Below are positions 5,470-10,070 of a stretch of DNA of 10,070 bases, one piece after another. The DNA is from an uncultured Clostridia bacterium (GTDB taxonomy: Bacteria > Bacillota > Clostridia > Lachnospirales > CAMVHY01): NCBI GenBank assembly GCA_946415665.1, contig CAMKTI010000062.1, forward strand, positions 1 to 10,070. The letters are read 5' to 3'. Every line of letters starts with the position of its first letter. The first letter of the stretch is position 1. The position numbers were made by a program, and so were the translations under genes. Below the pieces are notes generated by a model. It saw only the letters and a list, made by a program, of their open reading frames with translations. It had not been told where the DNA came from and ran no database searches.

Positions 5470-5965
5470 AAAAAATGGTTATAGTGTTTTAGAAATTGTT
5501 ATAAGTTTGGGTTTGTTTGGTTTAATAATTATGATTGCGACAGAAATTATTTTTTTATTAAATAAGGCGAATAATGTTTTGGTTGAAAAGAAAAGTTTGA
5601 TAGATGAAGTTAGAATCGCGCAGTATTTTTTTGTTGAGCAAATGCGTGGGGCTTATGCTGAAAATGATCAAAAAATCGAAATAAAATTAGATTCGGATTC
5701 GAGTTTGGTTTATATAAAATTTATGTCGTATGATAATAAAATTTTAAAAGATCATAAGTTTATATTTGATAAGCAAAAAGATGAAAATGAGATAGGAATT
5801 TTATATTTTGGTTCGAGGTCGAATGAATTAACGAAAAAAATTCGTGATATTAAATTAAATTATGAGCAAGAAAAAAATTTATTGGGCTTTAAAATAATTG
5901 CGGATGGCTTTGATGATTTAGATTTTGTTTTGTATATGAAAAATAAAACGCTTGAGATTAAATAG
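5462..5965 (+). CDS. Second prepilin-like protein (minor pseudopilin)
   Basis: This 167-aa protein begins MIKKNG with a prepilin peptidase site G6|Y7, mature start YSVLEIVISLGLFG, Glu at mature position 5, and a hydrophobic helix to about residue 32. The leader KKNG is the same as in the preceding pilin. The start at 5462 overlaps the upstream stop (ATGATTAA), suggesting translational coupling; no clear ribosome binding site is seen. Longer starts (5450, 5420) would give an atypically long leader and are less likely. The C-terminal part (IAQYFFVEQMRGAY, IKFMSYDNKI, GILYFGSRS) resembles minor pseudopilins of the ComGF/GspJ-like size class, but I cannot assign one. It is probably a tip or initiation subunit of the filament. 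It ends in a terminator, closing the operon. Confidence 0.82.
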   Translation: MIKKNGYSVLEIVISLGLFGLIIMIATEIIFLLNKANNVLVEKKSLIDEVRIAQYFFVEQMRGAYAENDQKIEIKLDSDSSLVYIKFMSYDNKILKDHKFIFDKQKDENEIGILYFGSRSNELTKKIRDIKLNYEQEKNLLGFKIIADGFDDLDFVLYMKNKTLEIK

Positions 5966-5978
5966 GCGTTTTTTTTAT
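5945..5978 (+). terminator. Intrinsic terminator of the ATPase-pilin operon
   Basis: AAAACGC (5945-5951) pairs with GCGTTTT (5966-5972) across a 14-base loop, and T's continue to about 5976. The stop codon of the second pilin (5963-5965) lies in the loop, so the terminator overlaps the coding end. It is a fairly weak stem but well placed. Confidence 0.6.
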
Positions 5979-6037
5979 ATCTAAAAATATTTTTTGGGTG
6001 ATTTATAATTTATAAAAAAAATTTTGGGTGATAATTA

Positions 6038-7051
6038 GTGTTTGTTTTGATAACAGGGGGCGCCGGATATATTGGCAGTCATATTTGTGTAGAATTTTTA
6101 AGGGCAGGACATGAAATTGTTTTGTTTGATAATTTTATAAATAGTGATTTTGATGTTGTTAGACGAATCGAAAAAATCTCGGGCAAAAAAGTAAAAGTTG
6201 TGATTGGAGATTTAATTAATCGCGAAAGTATAAAAAATGTGTTTGAGAATTTTAAATTTGATTGTGTCGTGCATTTGGCAGCTTTAAAATCTCCGGAAGA
6301 ATCTATTTTTTATGCGCTGGATTATTATGAAAATAATGTTTTGGGTACGATAAATTTATTAAAAGCTATGGAAGAAAATAATTGTCGGAATTTAATTTTT
6401 TCGTCGTCGGCAACTGTTTATGGAGAAAAAAATTCTGTGCCGAATTATGAAAATCAAAAAATTGGCGAGGCAAAAAATCCGTATGGAACCACGAAAATTA
6501 TGATCGAAAAAATAATTTTTGATATATGTAAAAGTGATGAGCGGTGGAAAATAATTTCACTGAGATATTTTAATCCGATTGGAGCAGATGCTTCTGGATT
6601 AATTGGCGATGATCCAAAAAAAAATGTTAAAAATATAATGCCACTTATAATAAAAGTTGCGACCGGACAGGAAAAAAAATTTTATGTGACAGGAAATGAT
6701 TTTGATACGCCGGACGGAACCGGGATAAGAGATTATATTCATGTTATGGATTTAGCTTTAGGGCATTTAAAAGCTTTGGATTTTATAAAAAATATTATTG
6801 GCTGCGAAATTTTTAATTTGGGAACGGGAAAAGGTTATAGCGTTTTAGAATTAATAAAAACTTTTGAGCGGGTAAACGGAATAAAAATAAATTATGAATT
6901 TAAGCCGAGAAGACACGGAGATTTAGCTGTAAGTTTTGCAGATGTTTCTAAGGCAAAAAAAATTTTAAATTGGCAGGCTGAAAAAAATTTGAAAGATATG
7001 TGCCGCGATGCTTGGAATTTTGAAATCAAAAAAAATAAAATAAACGATTGA
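6038..7051 (+). CDS. galE: UDP-glucose/UDP-hexose 4-epimerase
   Basis: This 337-aa cytoplasmic short-chain dehydrogenase/reductase-type epimerase interconverts UDP-glucose and UDP-galactose (Leloir pathway, cell-surface glycan precursors). It shows the NAD-binding motif GGAGYIGSH (7-15), VVIGDLIN (54-61), HLAALKS (79-85), FSSSATVYGE (121-130), the catalytic Tyr149 and Lys153 in NPYGTTK with Ser124, RYFNPIGA (176-183), DGTGIRDYIHV (226-236) and RRHGDLA (291-297). Catalytic numbering matches E. coli GalE. Length is typical and complete. The start is a GTG at 6038 with GGGTG at 6026-6030; no better ATG exists upstream of the GGAGYIG motif. Position 299, Tyr in E. coli GalE, is Ser here; a small residue at this gate is known to let some GalE enzymes accept N-acetylated UDP-hexoses, so dual specificity is possible. 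It is flanked by terminators on both sides and is likely monocistronic. Confidence 0.95.
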   Translation: MFVLITGGAGYIGSHICVEFLRAGHEIVLFDNFINSDFDVVRRIEKISGKKVKVVIGDLINRESIKNVFENFKFDCVVHLAALKSPEESIFYALDYYENNVLGTINLLKAMEENNCRNLIFSSSATVYGEKNSVPNYENQKIGEAKNPYGTTKIMIEKIIFDICKSDERWKIISLRYFNPIGADASGLIGDDPKKNVKNIMPLIIKVATGQEKKFYVTGNDFDTPDGTGIRDYIHVMDLALGHLKALDFIKNIIGCEIFNLGTGKGYSVLELIKTFERVNGIKINYEFKPRRHGDLAVSFADVSKAKKILNWQAEKNLKDMCRDAWNFEIKKNKIND

Positions 7052-7076
7052 TTTTTATATTTCAGTCGCTTTTTTG
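7045..7076 (+). terminator. Intrinsic terminator of galE
   Basis: CGATTGA (7045-7051) pairs with TCAGTCG (7062-7068, one G-U) around an AT-rich loop, and TTTTTT follows after one C-T step. The galE stop TGA (7049-7051) is inside the left arm. Confidence 0.6.
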
Positions 7077-7258
7077 TTTATATAAAATATTTATGAGTTT
7101 GATTTAATTTTTATTTGGCAAGTAAAGTAAAATTTTTTTATCTGGCTTAGTCAAGATTTAAATAAAAAATTTTTTTTGCAATATATTTATTTTATGATAT
7201 AAAAAAATAGCAGATGTAATTTTGTTTTGAATAAAATATATTTTGTACAAAAAAACAC

Positions 7259-7287
7259 TTGACAGACACTTTTTTTTGATTTATACT
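7259..7287 (+). promoter_or_regulatory. Near-consensus sigma70/sigmaA promoter of the large gene
   Basis: TTGACA (7259-7264), a 17-bp spacer and TATACT (7282-7287) form one of the best promoters in the window. Transcription would start near 7294, leaving a leader of only about 30-40 bases. The rest of the 7077-7258 gap is AT-rich with no gene seen. A weaker TTGCAA with TATAAA 16 bp downstream near 7178-7205 could be a second promoter. Confidence 0.82.
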
Positions 7288-7322
7288 AAAAATGTGCTGT
7301 TTGATTTTTTGTATTTTAGAGG

Positions 7323-9980
7323 ATGGTGTTGGATATGAGAGAGAATTATAATTCTGGTGATGATATTTTGGATGTCGATGTTTCTAAAGGGCTAAATCTT
7401 GATATAATTGAAGGTGATTCAGAAAGCAGCAGGTTTGTGCTAGGCGTTTCTATTAAAACGGCTAATAGTATAGCAATATGGTACGCCTTGAAAACAACCA
7501 TTGATTATCTAACAAATCGTGATTTATTGACGGAACAAGGAAAAATGGAACTAGATGGCGCGGCAAAAAAAAATCTCAAAAGTATATCGAGTTATCTTAA
7601 AAAAAGTTTAAATATCTTAAATGTCGAGGGAGAGATAAATACAAATTTAAATAATAACAATAATAATAATCTGCTCGAGGAAAATATTAAACCAAACCAG
7701 CAGGTAAACAACATTAATAGTGTTGTGGTTGATATAGATAATTTGGTGGGAATTTTGGATGGTGCAGGTAATAATCCAAATCTAATTGTAGAAAACAATC
7801 AAGAAAGTAATGATGAAAGTGTTGGTAAGGTATTGAAAAAATATTTAAATCAATCAAAATCCATCGAAGATATTGTCTTTAATGAGTTGGTAGAAATGGA
7901 AATTGGCGAACACAATAACATAGATGACAAAAAAATAGATGACAAAAAAATAGATGACAAAGAAGATGTAGAAAACAAAACTTTGCGAGTAAAGTATGAC
8001 TTTGATGAATTGAAAAGAGAAATTAAATCAGAAGCGTCAACGTCAAAATCAGAGAAGAAAAATGCAGAAAATGAGCTTTTCATTAAAGACGGAGATGAAG
8101 AGGATAAACTGATTCAAAACGAAAACGAAGGTAATTACGAAACAAGAGCTAGTATGCGTAATAAAAAAGTATTTTTATCGAGAGCAGCTAAGGAATTTAA
8201 AGACAAAGTAAGCAAGTTAAAAGACGTGGAAGACAGTAAAACACGAGATCGGTTAATTGACGATTACAATGAAGCTGTTGAAAAATTAGATAATGCTATA
8301 ATGGAAGCTGTGAAGGAGAAAATTAAGAATAATCGTGATACAATGGCGGGAGGGTATCACGAAGGTCAATTAAGTAATATACTTACAGCACTAGGCTTAA
8401 ACAGCATAAATGGAAATGACATTAAATCAAATAAAAAGGGTAAGAAGAAGAAGAAGTTAGAAGACAATAACGGACTGGATGGAGAAATTCAACAGATTAT
8501 GACTGGCGTTAAAGGTGACTGTATTACTGGGGATAATGAAAAGAAATTATTAAATACGTTATCAAAACATCTTAAAAAAAAGTTGGTTATGGCGCGATCT
8601 AACGGAGAACGACAAAAATGCGTGAAAGAATTTTGTCCAGAAGATGAAAAAATGTCAACGTCAGTGTCTAAAGCGCTGGAGGTTTTTATTGAAAAATTTA
8701 GTAATTTGACTGATGTTGATAGAAAGGAAATTTCTACTAGTGGTGAAAAAATAAAACAAAAAGAAAATAAAGGCAATAAAAAAAATGTCAATGATTTGAA
8801 AGCAATTGCTAATGCTAATAGTGAAGAACTAGAAAAAATAACACTGGAATACGGTGAATATAATGAATTTGTTGCCACAGAACTTTTTTCCAATGGTGAT
8901 AATTTAAATATAGAGGAAACTATGAATGATTTTTTTAATAGACTGCTTTTAACGTCAAATTCCGATGAGTTTCAGAAGGCAAAAGGTCAAATGGATGGCA
9001 TAGCAGCTAAAGTACACAAAGAGGTAAAGATTTTAAAAGAACAGGATCTAGATGATAAGTTAAAAGGTAAATATTTACAGCGTGTTTTGTCTTTAAGTTT
9101 ATCTTCACAGGACATAAAAAATAAAGGTGAAAAATTTTTTGTACCGACTTTTATTGAAGGGTTGTTTAAGTTGGACAGTGAAGACAAGTTGGATGATTTG
9201 GCTAAAAATTTAGGGACATTGGGTAAAGATAAGGATTTTCAGATGCTTTTATCGGATATTATGGAAGATGATTTTGCAGTTAAAATGATCAAAGATAATT
9301 TTGAAAGAACTAAAGAACAATTTGAAAGTGCAGATTATACAGCAACGCGAAGATATAGGTTTAAGCGAGAATTTTGGGATAACAATTTAAAAGGTCATCT
9401 CACAGAATGGTCTGGCAGAATAAAAAGGAATTCAGTTATGCTGGGATTTGAATCACTTGGAGGTTTTGCTGGTGGTACCATTTTGGCAAGTGAGATCATA
9501 ACCGCTTTGAGTTTGACAGGTGAGACCTTACCATTTATTGTCACCTGCTCAGCAATTGTGGTTACAGTGATTGCAATAGCAGTGATTATATCGCTTGTTA
9601 TGACTGTTTTTAAAGGTTTAATGGATTTGACAAAAGGTGATGGATTTTATTGTGCCACATCAAGAGAAAAACAAAAGGCAGAACAGCTTAAGAAGGAATA
9701 TGTGCAGAAAATCTATAACGCTTTTCTTATTTTTGGAGCTGATGAAAAAAAATTGAGACAGTTGATGCGACGAAATCAAAACAGTCAATTGGACAAAAAT
9801 TCATCTGAAGGTAAGTTTTTTAAATCCATGATAGAAATGAAGAATTTTCTCAAAACAAATGCTAAAGCTAAAAGTAATGCAGCAATAGAAAAGAAGTTGA
9901 AGGACAGTATGCCTTTTAAGATGTTAGAACAAGATGAAATAAATGGAATTGAAAACAATATGGAGAATATAATAAAATAA
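7323..9980 (+). CDS. Large hydrophilic protein with C-terminal hydrophobic hairpin, unknown function
   Basis: This is an unrecognised protein of 885 aa from 7323, or 881 aa if it starts at 7335 (MRENYNSGDD). AGAGG at 7318-7322 is too close to 7323 and about 12 bases from 7335, so I slightly favour 7335. Numbering here is from 7323. No signal peptide is seen. Residues ~105-135 are Asn-rich (seven Asn at 110-116). Residues 200-214 are three IDDKK repeats. Residues ~200-400 are highly charged, with a basic run KKGKKKKK at 371-378. Residues ~280-340 and ~470-680 look helical or coiled-coil-like. Two hydrophobic stretches follow, about 710-731 (Gly/Ala-rich) and 737-763 (VTCSAIVVTVIAIAVIISLV), forming a possible membrane hairpin. 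Residues 764-885 are basic and polar. It is alone between its own promoter and terminator. Such architecture occurs in membrane-inserting effectors or toxins and in cell-surface scaffold proteins; I cannot choose between them. Confidence 0.85.
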   Translation: MVLDMRENYNSGDDILDVDVSKGLNLDIIEGDSESSRFVLGVSIKTANSIAIWYALKTTIDYLTNRDLLTEQGKMELDGAAKKNLKSISSYLKKSLNILNVEGEINTNLNNNNNNNLLEENIKPNQQVNNINSVVVDIDNLVGILDGAGNNPNLIVENNQESNDESVGKVLKKYLNQSKSIEDIVFNELVEMEIGEHNNIDDKKIDDKKIDDKEDVENKTLRVKYDFDELKREIKSEASTSKSEKKNAENELFIKDGDEEDKLIQNENEGNYETRASMRNKKVFLSRAAKEFKDKVSKLKDVEDSKTRDRLIDDYNEAVEKLDNAIMEAVKEKIKNNRDTMAGGYHEGQLSNILTALGLNSINGNDIKSNKKGKKKKKLEDNNGLDGEIQQIMTGVKGDCITGDNEKKLLNTLSKHLKKKLVMARSNGERQKCVKEFCPEDEKMSTSVSKALEVFIEKFSNLTDVDRKEISTSGEKIKQKENKGNKKNVNDLKAIANANSEELEKITLEYGEYNEFVATELFSNGDNLNIEETMNDFFNRLLLTSNSDEFQKAKGQMDGIAAKVHKEVKILKEQDLDDKLKGKYLQRVLSLSLSSQDIKNKGEKFFVPTFIEGLFKLDSEDKLDDLAKNLGTLGKDKDFQMLLSDIMEDDFAVKMIKDNFERTKEQFESADYTATRRYRFKREFWDNNLKGHLTEWSGRIKRNSVMLGFESLGGFAGGTILASEIITALSLTGETLPFIVTCSAIVVTVIAIAVIISLVMTVFKGLMDLTKGDGFYCATSREKQKAEQLKKEYVQKIYNAFLIFGADEKKLRQLMRRNQNSQLDKNSSEGKFFKSMIEMKNFLKTNAKAKSNAAIEKKLKDSMPFKMLEQDEINGIENNMENIIK
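7920..7964 (+). repeat. In-frame 15-bp tandem repeat (IDDKK x3)
   Basis: ATAGATGACAAAAAA occurs at 7920-7934 and 7935-7949, with a variant ending AAAGAA at 7950-7964. Each unit encodes Ile-Asp-Asp-Lys-Lys (last Glu), so changes in copy number would keep the reading frame. Confidence 0.9.
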
Positions 9981-10028
9981 CAAAAAGAGAGTAACATTTT
10001 GTCAGTGTCATTAAATTAAGATAGCGGC

Positions 10029-10070
10029 AAAGAGATTTCTATACCAGAAATAGTATAGAGGTCTTTTTTT
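10029..10070 (+). terminator. Strong intrinsic terminator of the large gene
   Basis: AAAGAGATTTCTATAC (10029-10044) pairs over 16 positions (three G-U) with 10053-10068 around an 8-base loop (CAGAAATA), and the sequence ends in T's at the window edge. It is the longest hairpin in the window. The gap 9981-10028 shows nothing else. Confidence 0.82.

Noticed and set aside
7592..9187. Several minus-strand open frames inside the large gene
   Set aside because: They are Ser/Phe/Leu-rich antisense readings of a Lys/Asp-rich gene and show no start signals.

Overview
The window is very AT-rich and uses the standard code (TGG for Trp, TGA as a working stop). Ribosome binding sites are strong GGAGG-type, and there are several near-consensus sigma70/sigmaA promoters. 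Together with a ComGA-like ATPase followed at once by ComGC-like pilins, this suggests a low-GC Firmicute, perhaps a clostridial relative. A decayed IS5-type transposase, frameshifts in poly-A/T tracts and truncated gene copies suggest a host-associated genome undergoing reduction. The taxonomy is inference.

Layout. (1) 1-463: remnant of an IS5-family transposase with nonsense and frameshift lesions, ending inside the first coiled-coil gene. (2) 464-3861: a tandemly repeated cassette. Each unit holds a minus-strand gene for a single-pass membrane coiled-coil protein, a divergent regulatory region of about 300 bp, and a plus-strand start of a GspE/PilB-type ATPase gene. Unit 1 (about 464-1206) has a 3'-truncated coiled-coil gene and a frameshifted ATPase fragment. 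Unit 2 (about 1207-2842) has a frameshifted, double-membrane-segment coiled-coil gene and an open 62-codon ATPase fragment. Unit 3 (2834 onward) has an intact 244-aa coiled-coil gene and the only complete ATPase gene. (3) 3862-5965: ATPase plus two prepilin-like proteins in a tight operon ending in a terminator. (4) 6038-7051: galE (UDP-hexose 4-epimerase) with its own terminator. (5) 7259-10070: a consensus promoter, a gene for an unrecognised protein of about 881 aa with a C-terminal hydrophobic hairpin, and a strong terminator.

How the parts may work together. The ATPase and the two prepilins are part of a type IV pilus, competence pseudopilus or type II secretion-like machine. The inner-membrane platform protein (GspF/PilC/ComGB) and the prepilin peptidase are not in the window and must be elsewhere if the machine works. 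The coiled-coil membrane proteins are transcribed divergently from the ATPase and were co-duplicated with its promoter, so they may be linked to it in regulation or function; this is inferred only from position.

The most unusual element is the coiled-coil gene leader. A consensus promoter is followed by a good Shine-Dalgarno sequence and then by one to four 15-bp repeats. In the transcribed strand these read as back-to-back five-codon mini-ORFs (Met-Thr-Ser-Gln-stop). Repeat number differs between the three copies (two, four and one).
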